Below are positions 27,472 through 35,883 of a stretch of DNA of 64,000 nt, one piece after another (position 1 is the stretch's first letter; every line of letters starts with the position of its first letter). Below the pieces are notes generated by a model that was not told the origin of the DNA, did no database searches, and saw only the letters and a program-made list of their open reading frames with translations. A program made the position numbers and the translations under genes. The DNA comes from Pseudocolwellia sp049933045 (GTDB lineage Bacteria > Pseudomonadota > Gammaproteobacteria > Enterobacterales > Alteromonadaceae), in the NCBI RefSeq assembly GCF_049933045.1, contig NZ_CP187926.1, positions 3,534,001 through 3,598,000 on the forward strand. Direction: 5' to 3'.

Positions 27472-27799
27472 GTTATAGCTCGCAGTTTGGTTATCGTTAA
27501 AAGACGAGCCACCTGATTGCGAGCTAATTTGCTCATCTATGCTGTAATAGCCTTGAGAGGAAAAACGATGAGCAGATTAATGGCTCATGCCTAGATAATG
27601 AATGGCTAGCTAATGATTAACTAACGGCTGAGCATTTCTTATAAGTTCAAATGCTATAAAAACACATTTAAGTATTATAAAAATCAAACATAGATTAAGT
27701 AAGCTGAACTCACTTAATCTGTGTTTAAATCCTTCTAAGCCAGATGAACTCACACCAACTTTAGTTAGTAAGACCGAACCCAATTGACACAAATCAGAA
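27472..27799. other. Convergent intergenic region between the surface protein and histidine kinase genes
   Basis: No gene is supported in these 328 bp. An 8-bp inverted repeat (AGCTCGCA at 27478, TGCGAGCT at 27518) just after the surface-protein stop could be a weak terminator, and a stronger one for the kinase lies at 27687-27724. Confidence 0.55.
27687..27724 (-). terminator. Probable terminator of the two-component operon
   Basis: A 14-15-bp stem with one wobble pair (AAACATAGATTAAGT / ACTTAATCTGTGTTT) and an 11-nt loop. On the minus strand it is followed by GATTTTTATAA, a modest T tract. Confidence 0.6.
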
Positions 27800-29257
27800 T
27801 TAACCCAATTGACCTTTTTCTTCAAAAGAAATGATCACCTGACTACCTTTGTGTTTATCTGAAGATAACGCAAGCTGCCAACCTTGTTGCTCTACTATTT
27901 TTCTCACTATATCTAAACCTATCCCAAATCCTTGGCATGTTTGTTCATCGCCAGCATTGTTATAACCGTCAGTTAAGCCTGAGCTAGAATTAGTGATCAA
28001 TACGCTCAGCCCTGAAATTTCTACATTTACAATACCTGCGGATGTATGTTCAAAAGCATTTCTTATAAGGTTACTTAACGCAATTCGGCACAAGGCTTTG
28101 GGTAATTCATGAGATGAATCATCATCGCCTCTTATCTTAAAATTAACGTTTTTGCCTTTAAGCAAATAACTGTGTTCATCAGTAATAATTGTTGATAACT
28201 GCTTAAGGTTTACGGCATCTAACCCCATGTTAGTACCATCTTTACGACTGAGTAATAACAAGGCATTCGTCAATTCAGCCATGTTCTTATTGGCTCTACG
28301 AATATTAGTGTGTTGATCAAAAATATTGGTATTACCTTGGCTTGTTCTTAAGTCGATTATGTCTAATGAAGAAGATACAACCGCGATTGGCGTACGAAGT
28401 TCATGACTCGCATTTTGTAAAAATTGTTTTTCTCGCTGATGATATTGATGAATTCGGTCCATCGTTTGATGTAAGGTTTTTGCTACCTCGCCAATCTCTG
28501 TTTTGTTATTTACGACTTCAAACGACAACTCAGGATTATTTTCATCTAAACTTTTCGCCATAACAGTAAGTTCACTTAGCGGTTCAAGTACGGTTTTAAT
28601 TAAACGTCGAGCAACACCATAAACTAATAAAATAGCCAATAAGGTCACAAATACTATAGAAATAGGCACATTAAGAAAGGGTCCAGGCTTAGGCAATTCA
28701 GGTCCAAAATGAGGAGGAGCACCTTCAGGCCTTTCTAGTCTAGGCGGAGGTGGTAAATCTGAACCATGTGGTGGAGCGAAGCCTGCTTTATGTGGCGGGC
28801 CTCTTCTTTTAGGGCTGTCATCATATAATAGATAAAGTCTTTGTGAGTTATTACGGATCGGATGCTTAACAATAAAAACAACTTTATCAGCCTTAGAGGT
28901 TTTAATGACTTTACCGCCATCATTCACCGAAAAACCATAATCTTTCATGGTATCAAAATCGAATAATGTAGCTATATCTTCAGGGATATTTTCTTTACCA
29001 AGATAAACAGAATAGGTGTCGTCGTTAGGTAATACAAAGTTAGCATCGCGCTCAACTTGCTTAGCGTAATGACCTGCCATCGACATCATGGTGCGATGCA
29101 TAGTAGAACCAATGCTGATCAAAAATATCTGATACAGTAAAAAGGAGAAAACAATCACTAACAAACCAATACTCAAGGCTAATTGTTTTTTGAACTGGTA
29201 TTGTAAACTGTTCTTATTTTTCACTATTCTCTCCTTGAATTTCACTGTCATGTTCAT
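27800..29257 (-). CDS. Sensor histidine kinase
   Basis: 485 residues: a first membrane helix (about 25-50), a periplasmic domain (about 51-195), a second helix (about 197-216), HAMP (about 217-270), HisKA with phospho-acceptor His285 (NASHELRTP), and an HATPase domain (N box LSNLIRNAFEHT, G box GFGIGLDIV). The end of the periplasmic part is unusually rich in Pro and His (about 150-193; PPHKAGFAPPHGSDLPPPP), which could bind a metal. The start lies 44 bp inside the response-regulator gene, so the pair is translationally coupled. The divergent neighbour encodes a His-rich YHYH protein, a plausible target. Confidence 0.92.
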   Translation of the reverse strand: MNMTVKFKERIVKNKNSLQYQFKKQLALSIGLLVIVFSFLLYQIFLISIGSTMHRTMMSMAGHYAKQVERDANFVLPNDDTYSVYLGKENIPEDIATLFDFDTMKDYGFSVNDGGKVIKTSKADKVVFIVKHPIRNNSQRLYLLYDDSPKRRGPPHKAGFAPPHGSDLPPPPRLERPEGAPPHFGPELPKPGPFLNVPISIVFVTLLAILLVYGVARRLIKTVLEPLSELTVMAKSLDENNPELSFEVVNNKTEIGEVAKTLHQTMDRIHQYHQREKQFLQNASHELRTPIAVVSSSLDIIDLRTSQGNTNIFDQHTNIRRANKNMAELTNALLLLSRKDGTNMGLDAVNLKQLSTIITDEHSYLLKGKNVNFKIRGDDDSSHELPKALCRIALSNLIRNAFEHTSAGIVNVEISGLSVLITNSSSGLTDGYNNAGDEQTCQGFGIGLDIVRKIVEQQGWQLALSSDKHKGSQVIISFEEKGQLG

Positions 29258-29915
29258 CCTTTAGCACCAAACCGACACCTCTCACGGTTTGAATAAGCGA
29301 CTTGCCAAAGGGTTTATCTACAACCTGTCGTAATTTATAAATATGAGACTTAAGGACATCAGAATCAGGCAATTGATCAGGCCAAATAATCTGTTCTATT
29401 TGTTGGCGGGTAACCACTTTTGGGTAGGTTTTCATTAAAGCTTCTAATATTTGCCAGCAGGCTTTATTTAACTCAATTTTTTTACCTGAGCGAGTGACTT
29501 CCCTTAAATCAATGTCCATCACTAAGTCGAATACATTTAATTTAGTATCACTTTTACCAAAGCGTTTAGTTAATACTTTCACTCGGGCAACCAGTTCAGG
29601 TAAATCGAAGGGTTTAACTAAGTAGTCATCTGCTCCTGCTTCAAAGCCTTGTAGTTTATCGTCTAAGGTATCTCTGGCAGTTAATATTAAAACAGGTGTA
29701 TTGACGCCAGCTTGTCTTAGCTCAGCACACAGTGTCATGCCATCTTTTTCGGGCATCATAATATCTAAAATAATGGCATTAAATGACTGATTCATTGCCA
29801 GTTTGAAGCCTAACGCGCCATTGTCAGCGTAATCGCATTCAAAGCCATAAGCTTCAAGAAACTCAATCATATTAGCGGCTAACGCCCTATTATCTTCAAC
29901 AACAAGTACAACCAC
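29214..29915 (-). CDS. OmpR-family response regulator
   Basis: 233 residues: a receiver domain (1-118) with acidic residues near the start (VVEDNRA), phospho-acceptor Asp51 (ILDIMMPEKDG), Thr (LTAR) and Lys (VKPFDLPE), then a winged-helix DNA-binding domain (about 130-225; SDVLKSHIYKLRQVVDKPFG). It is the partner of the overlapping histidine kinase, and its promoter faces the YHYH lipoprotein gene across 150 bp. Confidence 0.93.
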   Translation of the reverse strand: MVVLVVEDNRALAANMIEFLEAYGFECDYADNGALGFKLAMNQSFNAIILDIMMPEKDGMTLCAELRQAGVNTPVLILTARDTLDDKLQGFEAGADDYLVKPFDLPELVARVKVLTKRFGKSDTKLNVFDLVMDIDLREVTRSGKKIELNKACWQILEALMKTYPKVVTRQQIEQIIWPDQLPDSDVLKSHIYKLRQVVDKPFGKSLIQTVRGVGLVLKDEHDSEIQGENSEK

Positions 29916-30068
29916 TTAAATAGCCTTATATTAAAAATCTGATGTGATGCTTAGTACGTTAAGTATAACTTAGCTGAAATGGCTCAGTTCACCTAAAATT
30001 CACCTATCATGTGCTAAGCTTTTATCATCAAATTTATTTTACTCATCACACTTTTAATGGAAGTTTAT

Positions 30069-31685
30069 ATGAAAAGATCGATTATAGCCTTGGCTTTGAT
30101 CCCTATATTAGGATTAACAGCTTGTGGAGGTAGTGATTCGTCAGATGCTACTGACACTACAGATACATCTGAGACAACTAACGCAGCACCTATTGTAGAT
30201 GCTGGAGCAGATCAAACGGTTGAATCAAGCCAAGAAGTTACCGTAACGCCATCAATTACAGATGACGACGTTGTAACATCGACTTGGACCCAAACTTCAG
30301 GAACAAGCGTTACCATTAATCTATCAGACGATGATGTGATTATATTTGAAGCGCCAAGTGTTGATACGCAAGAAACACTTACTTTTGAACTATCGGTAGA
30401 CGATGGCACCAATGCAGCAGTTTCAGACAGCATTGATATTATTGTAAACCCAGCCAATGCGACACTTGTATCAAGCTGGATAATTAACAACGAAACCAGT
30501 TCAGACAAGATTTCATCCACTTCTGGTAGCGTATTAGAAAACGTACAAAGTGCTGAGATTGTTACTGTAGTTGAAGATAGCGTTGACGTTGAATATGCGT
30601 ATGTTGAAACAACTGGCATTCCTAAATACGACGTAACAATCACTGAATCTATGGTTGAACAACTTAACCAACGTCCTAAAGCATCAACAGATTTTAGTTC
30701 TGGCAGCACTCCTGCTGTAGAAGGCCAATTGGTTACTTTTGGTGAAGATATTGGTTACAACAGTAGTACTGAAAACTGTTTAGATACAGGTGGTGATGGT
30801 TACTGGCCTCCAGGTCCAGGTTGCCCTATAGCACAAACAACTGAAGCTTACTTTCCGGCTGAACCAACAGTACTAGAAGAAACTGAAGAAGCATGTGAAA
30901 CAGGCTTAGGTAAAATTGGTTTAATGGTTAACGGCACCAGTATTTATAACTGGGGCGATGGCATGAGTGAAGGCAACAATGTTTGGTATAGCTTAGCGCC
31001 TGTTGCTGAGCAATACGATGTAGACATTTGTGGCGGTCATGCTGCACAAGGTGATTATCATCATCATTTTTACACAAGTTGTTTAGCAACATTAGTAGGC
31101 GATAGTAGCGATGCTCATTCTCCTGTTTATGGTTTTGCTGCTGATGGTTACCCACTTTATGGACCATACGAAAGCGCGAACACTTTAGCCGTAAGTGGCT
31201 GGAAAATTCGTGACTACGGTTCAGATGCAAGCGAAGGCGGTTGTAGTACAGAAGGCGAAAGAAGCTGTGTTTTAGTTGACCCTGCTGATATTTCTCAAGG
31301 CGTTGAAACTGCAGAAAGTGGTCCAGCGATTGGCGAAAATGTAAATACCTTATCAGGTAATGTTATCGCTGCAGACGATGGTTATTTTTACGAAGATTAC
31401 TACTTTGCAGATGAAGCTGTAACAGGTGCTCAGTTAGACAAACATAATGGTCACGATACTAACGATGGTAAAGGTTATCACTACCATATTACGTTAACAC
31501 AAGATGCAGATGGCACATTAACTCCGTCTTACCCTTATACGATTGGACCAGACTTTAAAGGTGAACTTGCCTCAAATTCTATAAGCCAATGTGGTACTTC
31601 TGCTGCAGGTGGCGGTCCTCCAGATGGCGGCGGTCCTCCTGATGGTGAAGGCCCTGCAGACGGAGAACTTCCTCCAGCAGGCTAA
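30069..31685 (+). CDS. YHYH-domain lipoprotein
   Basis: About 538 residues. Lipobox LTAC with Cys near residue 19, a Ser/Thr/Asp-rich linker, a PKD/Ig-like domain (about 40-130; DAGADQTVESSQEVTV), then a YHYH domain (about 170-510) with GDYHHHFYTSC and KGYHYHITLT, and a Gly/Pro-rich tail. YHYH proteins are poorly characterised, and the clustered His residues suggest metal binding. I chose the ATG at 30069 because GGAAG lies 5 bases upstream; the ATG at 30057 overlaps that ribosome site. The two-component genes are divergent from it, and a terminator follows. Confidence 0.85.
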   Translation: MKRSIIALALIPILGLTACGGSDSSDATDTTDTSETTNAAPIVDAGADQTVESSQEVTVTPSITDDDVVTSTWTQTSGTSVTINLSDDDVIIFEAPSVDTQETLTFELSVDDGTNAAVSDSIDIIVNPANATLVSSWIINNETSSDKISSTSGSVLENVQSAEIVTVVEDSVDVEYAYVETTGIPKYDVTITESMVEQLNQRPKASTDFSSGSTPAVEGQLVTFGEDIGYNSSTENCLDTGGDGYWPPGPGCPIAQTTEAYFPAEPTVLEETEEACETGLGKIGLMVNGTSIYNWGDGMSEGNNVWYSLAPVAEQYDVDICGGHAAQGDYHHHFYTSCLATLVGDSSDAHSPVYGFAADGYPLYGPYESANTLAVSGWKIRDYGSDASEGGCSTEGERSCVLVDPADISQGVETAESGPAIGENVNTLSGNVIAADDGYFYEDYYFADEAVTGAQLDKHNGHDTNDGKGYHYHITLTQDADGTLTPSYPYTIGPDFKGELASNSISQCGTSAAGGGPPDGGGPPDGEGPADGELPPAG

Positions 31686-31734
31686 TTGATACCCATGCGA
31701 GCTTATTGATTAAAAATAAAGCGACCTGATAAAC

Positions 31735-31775
31735 AAAAACTAACGTAGATAAATATTTCTCTGCGTTAGTTTTAT
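31735..31775 (+). terminator. Rho-independent terminator after the YHYH gene
   Basis: The stem AAACTAACGTAGA / TCTGCGTTAGTTT (one G-U pair) is followed by a T-rich tail TTTTATTTT. Confidence 0.8.
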
Positions 31776-31821
31776 TTTGGTTCTATACTCAAGTAACACA
31801 TTAAAAAATAGGTTCAAGTAA

Positions 31822-32382
31822 ATGGTCAAGCACATGATAAAGAAGTCTTTTATTATTCTAGTTATCGCATTAAGTACACAAACAAGTAACCTCTATGCTC
31901 AAGCAACACCTCCCGAGCAAGCTCCAGCAAAAACCATGACAATGGATCATTCTCATCTCCCTATTGCCGTACCCTCTGATGTAAAAACACCTGCAATAAG
32001 TTTAGAGATATATGAAGACGCTATGTCAGGCTATAACCTACATATTAAAACTCAGCATTATAATTTAACACCTCCGCCGCTTGGTGTTTTGAGTATGGCT
32101 GATCTGATGTCTGTCTCTATCAACAAAAAAACAGGTTTTGTTGAAGGTCATGCCCACTTATATATTAACGGCATAAAAATTCAGCGTGTGTATGGCGCAG
32201 ATCTACATATACCTGCTAAGCATTTTAAAAGTGGGATTAACACCGTATCTGTTACCTTAAATAATCATGGTCATATGTTTTGGACGGCTCAAGATAAGAA
32301 AATAGTTTCAACCCTTTATATTGATGCTAGCCTACCTGATCTAATCAAACATAAGTTTGAGAGTTTTCCAGTGAGCAAGTAG
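31822..32382 (+). CDS. Periplasmic His-containing protein of unknown function
   Basis: 186 residues with a signal peptide (about 1-26). The mature N-terminus has a Met/His segment (MTMDHSHLP), and the core contains VEGHAHLYINGIKIQRVYG, followed by LHIPAKHFKSG and NNHGHMFW. The many His and Met residues suggest a periplasmic metal-binding protein. I recognise the GHAHLY-type motif as recurrent but cannot give a firm family. It follows the YHYH lipoprotein gene on the same strand after a terminator, so it may have its own promoter or be expressed by read-through. Confidence 0.65.
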   Translation: MVKHMIKKSFIILVIALSTQTSNLYAQATPPEQAPAKTMTMDHSHLPIAVPSDVKTPAISLEIYEDAMSGYNLHIKTQHYNLTPPPLGVLSMADLMSVSINKKTGFVEGHAHLYINGIKIQRVYGADLHIPAKHFKSGINTVSVTLNNHGHMFWTAQDKKIVSTLYIDASLPDLIKHKFESFPVSK

Positions 32383-32467
32383 GTGTATTAAAACCATATT
32401 TATCAACACCTCTATAAAACAGTGATAAACTAAGCAGCATAATATAAAAACAACCCGTGTTTAACTT

Positions 32468-33775
32468 ATGACTGCTGAACGATTTATCCCTTTTACCAAG
32501 CAAGACGTTATTGCTTTATGTGCTGAAGATGTCAGTAAAAACACGTTGTACGATATAGATGCCTTTTCACAGGTTAGTCAAATTTTATCAAGTGTTTTAC
32601 ATTTTCAATATCACGACTTGCTTGAAAACCTAAAACGTTCATACGCGCCTTTCGATCCAAATTCAGATACTCGACAATTAGCCACGCTCACAGAAAATGA
32701 GCTCGCTGAACACCAAGCGCAATTCGCTAAAGATTTTGAGAAAGTGCTTACCGCAGCCAACTTCGAGAAAATAACAGAAGCTGATATTCAAGCGGCATTA
32801 ACCGAAGAATCGCTGTTTAAAGTAAGGCTTGAAGTCGCCTTTGACGATTTCGACGAGATTGTATTTTACCGACGTGGCGAGTCTCAAAAAACAGAAATAC
32901 TCCAGCAATTTTTTGGCTTAAAGAAAAAACCCTTAACCTTCACCAATTACGACCGTGTTGCCGTTTACATTAAGTTTAAAGGTAAAGAACATTTCGCCAA
33001 CAAAGCTTTACCTGCAGGTTTTGAGCCTGGCGCAACAGTTATCAAGTTATTTCAAAACGTACCTAAAGCTGATTTAGAAATGCTATTTCCTAATAGTGAA
33101 ATACGCATGCGCCCTATCGATAAAGTGATTATTGGCGCATCTGCCATAGTAGGTGGCGCGGTGGTTTTAATTACCAAATTAGGTGCATCATTAATCTTAT
33201 TAGCTACCTTATTCGCTTTTTGGATAGGTATGAGCGACGAATCTGTTGAAATGAATCAAAAACAGCTGATCGCATTAGCGCTAGGCTTTGGTGTATTTGG
33301 CAGTTTTATATTTAAAGAGTGGAGTAAATTCAAGAACCGTAAAATTAAGTTTATGAAAGCTCTCACCGATAATTTGTATTACAAAAATTTAGATAATAAC
33401 GCGGGCGTATTCCATACCTTAGTTAACGAAGCTGAAGAAGAAGACTTTAAAGAAGCCCTACTCGCCTACTCTTTTCTTTTGAAGCACCCTGAAGGATTAA
33501 CTGAACAAGCATTAGATAACGAAATAGAAGCGTGGTTCGACAGTCAATATCAATGCACATTAGACTTTGAAGTGGATGATGCTTTACAAAAATTAGAAGC
33601 AATGAAGTTAGTCACTAAAAGTTCAAACACTCATCCAGGCACTAATTTAGATACTAATCCAGACAATGCCTTAGGAACGAATATGGCAACTCACACGGTC
33701 ACCTACAATGCGGTGGAATTGTCAGTGGCTAAAAAGACATTAGATCACTATTGGGATAATATATTTCAATATTAG
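32468..33775 (+). CDS. DUF3754 (TMEM143-like) membrane protein
   Basis: 435 residues. A soluble N-terminal domain contains the family signature FYRRGESQ and KFKGKEHF..., then VPKADLEMLFPNSEIRMRP, and two membrane helices follow (about 225-275). A cytoplasmic tail follows. The family, which includes mitochondrial TMEM143, has no known function. The gene is isolated between the His-containing protein and the MBL-fold hydrolase. Confidence 0.8.
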   Translation: MTAERFIPFTKQDVIALCAEDVSKNTLYDIDAFSQVSQILSSVLHFQYHDLLENLKRSYAPFDPNSDTRQLATLTENELAEHQAQFAKDFEKVLTAANFEKITEADIQAALTEESLFKVRLEVAFDDFDEIVFYRRGESQKTEILQQFFGLKKKPLTFTNYDRVAVYIKFKGKEHFANKALPAGFEPGATVIKLFQNVPKADLEMLFPNSEIRMRPIDKVIIGASAIVGGAVVLITKLGASLILLATLFAFWIGMSDESVEMNQKQLIALALGFGVFGSFIFKEWSKFKNRKIKFMKALTDNLYYKNLDNNAGVFHTLVNEAEEEDFKEALLAYSFLLKHPEGLTEQALDNEIEAWFDSQYQCTLDFEVDDALQKLEAMKLVTKSSNTHPGTNLDTNPDNALGTNMATHTVTYNAVELSVAKKTLDHYWDNIFQY

Positions 33776-33864
33776 GGTTTGCTGATGTATCGCTTAACGC
33801 TAACGGATTAACAAATAAACTTACATCCATATAAACTCACACTCATATAAATTATAGGTATCAC

Positions 33865-34722
33865 ATGAAAAAACTTATTACAGGTATTGCACTCAGTCTC
33901 AGTTGTCTTGTTGGATCTTCAGTACAAGCAGCTCAATTCGATGAAGTGAAAATTAAAACTCATGCGGTAGCAGGCGATGTTTATATGCTTGAAGGCGCTG
34001 GCGGAAATATAGGTGTGTTAGCAACAGCAGACGGTTTGTTACTTGTAGATGATCAATTCAAGCCACTGGCAGAAAGAATTGAACATGCCATGGTTAATAT
34101 AGTGAACAAACCATTAAAATATATAGTAAACACGCATTTTCATGGCGACCACACCGGCAGTAATAACCACTTTGCTAATCATGCGCCTATCTTTGCACAT
34201 ACTAACGTAAGAAAACGTTTATCAAGTGCTGATGATCACGACCATGCGGCACTACCTGTAGTAACTTACGACGATGGCATTACCATTCATTTAAGTGACG
34301 AAACCATTGCTTTATCTCATTACCCAAGTGGTCATACTGACGGTGATAGCGTAGTGTTTTTCAAAAAAGCGAACGTATTACATATGGGCGACTTATTCTT
34401 TTCAGGTCGTTTCCCGTTTATCGACTTAAACAGCGGTGGTTCTGTAAAAGGTTATTTAGCTAATGTACAAAGTATTGCTAAGACTTTCCCTAAAGACGTA
34501 AAAATCATCCCTGGTCATGGCGACTTAAGCGATATGAATGGCCTACAAGACTTTATCGCTATGATAGATTTCAGCATTAACCGTGTTGAGCAAGCGATTG
34601 CGAAAGGCTTAACGCTAGAACAAGTTATTGAGCAAGGTATTGGCGAGAAGTATAAAAGCCTAACATGGAACTTTATCACTGAAGAAAAGTGGTTAACGAC
34701 TTTATATACCGACTTAAAGTAG
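33865..34722 (+). CDS. Exported metallo-beta-lactamase-fold hydrolase
   Basis: 285 residues with a signal peptide (about 1-22). The metal-binding motif HFHGDHTGS (about residue 92) and later His (SGHTDGDS) and Asp (MGDLFFSG) and His (IPGHGDL) residues complete the di-zinc site. It is a periplasmic member of the MBL superfamily. The substrate is unclear: family members include B3-like lactamases, quinoprotein relay hydrolases and glyoxalase II types, and nothing here marks an antibiotic resistance enzyme. Confidence 0.85.
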   Translation: MKKLITGIALSLSCLVGSSVQAAQFDEVKIKTHAVAGDVYMLEGAGGNIGVLATADGLLLVDDQFKPLAERIEHAMVNIVNKPLKYIVNTHFHGDHTGSNNHFANHAPIFAHTNVRKRLSSADDHDHAALPVVTYDDGITIHLSDETIALSHYPSGHTDGDSVVFFKKANVLHMGDLFFSGRFPFIDLNSGGSVKGYLANVQSIAKTFPKDVKIIPGHGDLSDMNGLQDFIAMIDFSINRVEQAIAKGLTLEQVIEQGIGEKYKSLTWNFITEEKWLTTLYTDLK

Positions 34723-35005
34723 ACCTATTACTATACATTCAGCTTTCCCTGCATTTACATAAGCGAAATACAGCTGATAAATAGAATAAAACGATAAAAA
34801 TCCCCTCGTAAAGTAAGAAAATAGAGTTTACAACTGTATTTTCTTGCTAATTCTCACAAAATTCCTTTTGTACATCTTTATCCTCTCAATTTTTTAAAAA
34901 CACAAAAAACCACTATAACCAGCTGTTAAATAACGAATTACCAATATTCACTCTCAACAATCCTCTACAAATTTTAGCTAATACTTCAGTTCTACAAGCC
35001 TTTCG

Positions 35006-35042
35006 ATAGGCAAAACCTATAAATAAAATAGATTCATTCGAT
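35006..35042 (+). promoter_or_regulatory. OxyR-binding site upstream of ahpC
   Basis: ATAG-n7-CTAT-n7-ATAG-n7-CGAT, with all three 7-base spacings exact, matches the tetrameric OxyR consensus ATAG-n7-CTAT-n7-ATAG-n7-CTAT in 15 of the 16 fixed bases. It ends immediately upstream of the expected -35 position. Confidence 0.9.
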
Positions 35043-35065
35043 TATGCCTATTGAGTGATGTTCCA

Positions 35066-35071
35066 TATACT
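35066..35071 (+). promoter_or_regulatory. Probable -10 element of ahpC
   Basis: TATACT lies 17 bases after a poor -35 hexamer (TATGCC, 35043-35048) that abuts the OxyR site. A weak -35 next to an activator site fits OxyR-dependent activation. Confidence 0.6.
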
Positions 35072-35141
35072 TATCTCAACTTAAACGAAAGCACTGAACA
35101 AAACGTTCAAACATACATTTAAATTAACTTTGGAGCTCGAC

Positions 35142-35711
35142 ATGACACAATCAATTATCAATTCAAAAATCTTACCTTTCAACGCTACAGCATACAGCAA
35201 CGGCGACTTCGTTGAAGTAAGTGAAGCAGACTTAGCAGGAAAATGGGCAGTAGTATTTTTCTACCCAGCTGATTTCACATTTGTTTGTCCTACAGAATTA
35301 GGCGACATGGCTGACCATTACGCACAACTTCAAGAGATGGGCGTTGAAGTTTACTCAGTATCAACTGATACACACTTTACTCATAAAGCATGGCACGACA
35401 GTTCAGACACAATTAACAAAATCCAATACCCAATGATTGGTGACCCAACAGGAAGAATTACACGTAACTTCGGTGTAATGATTGAAGAAGATGGCTTAGC
35501 ACTTCGCGGTACATTCGTAATCAATCCTGAAGGCGAAATCAAAGTAGCTGAAGTACATGACTTAGGTATAGGTCGTTCTGCTAAAGAATTAGTTCGTAAA
35601 ATTCAAGCAGCACAATATGTTGCAGCGCATGACGGTGAAGTTTGTCCAGCAGCATGGGAGCCAGGCTTAGAAACATTAGCTCCTTCTTTAGACTTAATTG
35701 GCAAAATTTAA
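35142..35711 (+). CDS. ahpC: Alkyl hydroperoxide reductase subunit C (peroxiredoxin)
   Basis: 189 residues, full length for AhpC. The peroxidatic Cys49 lies in FTFVCPTELGD, and the resolving Cys is in GEVCPAAWEPG near residue 168. It reduces H2O2 and organic peroxides in the cytoplasm, and the adjacent AhpF recycles it. The start at 35142 is chosen over the in-frame TTG at 35130, which overlaps the ribosome binding site. The OxyR site upstream indicates peroxide induction. Confidence 0.97.
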   Translation: MTQSIINSKILPFNATAYSNGDFVEVSEADLAGKWAVVFFYPADFTFVCPTELGDMADHYAQLQEMGVEVYSVSTDTHFTHKAWHDSSDTINKIQYPMIGDPTGRITRNFGVMIEEDGLALRGTFVINPEGEIKVAEVHDLGIGRSAKELVRKIQAAQYVAAHDGEVCPAAWEPGLETLAPSLDLIGKI

Positions 35712-35796
35712 TTATCCCGTTAACGTCGAGCTCATCATTAACTTATACAGAGCTCGGTAGTTAGCAAGAGTTAATTAATAATTTTTCCAATAGTTC

Positions 35797-35848
35797 CAAA
35801 CCTTGTTTTACGCACAATAAACAACGTTAAAACAAGGTTTGAATTTTT
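35797..35848 (+). terminator. Intercistronic hairpin between ahpC and ahpF
   Basis: A perfect 14-bp stem CAAACCTTGTTTTA / TAAAACAAGGTTTG with a 17-nt loop is followed by AATTTTT. It probably terminates most ahpC transcripts and lets some continue into ahpF, giving more AhpC than AhpF. Confidence 0.75.
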
Positions 35849-35883
35849 ACTTTATTTAGCGCATTCGCTAAGGAATCTTCAAC

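Larger units (their letters stand above)
34723..35141. other. Leader region of ahpC
   Basis: No gene is seen here. The region carries the OxyR site and -10 element described separately. The ATG at 35142 is preceded by TGGAG (35131-35135) at 6 bases, which fixes the start of ahpC. Confidence 0.8.

Noticed and set aside
30212..30709. 165-residue minus-strand ORF opposite the YHYH gene
   Set aside because: It is the antisense of a Thr/Ser/Val-rich coding region with no independent support.
33865..34722. Antibiotic-resistance metallo-beta-lactamase
   Set aside because: The zinc motifs fit the whole MBL superfamily; nothing specific to lactamases is seen.
35130..35141. TTG start for ahpC
   Set aside because: It overlaps the ribosome binding site of the ATG at 35142, which gives the normal AhpC N-terminus.
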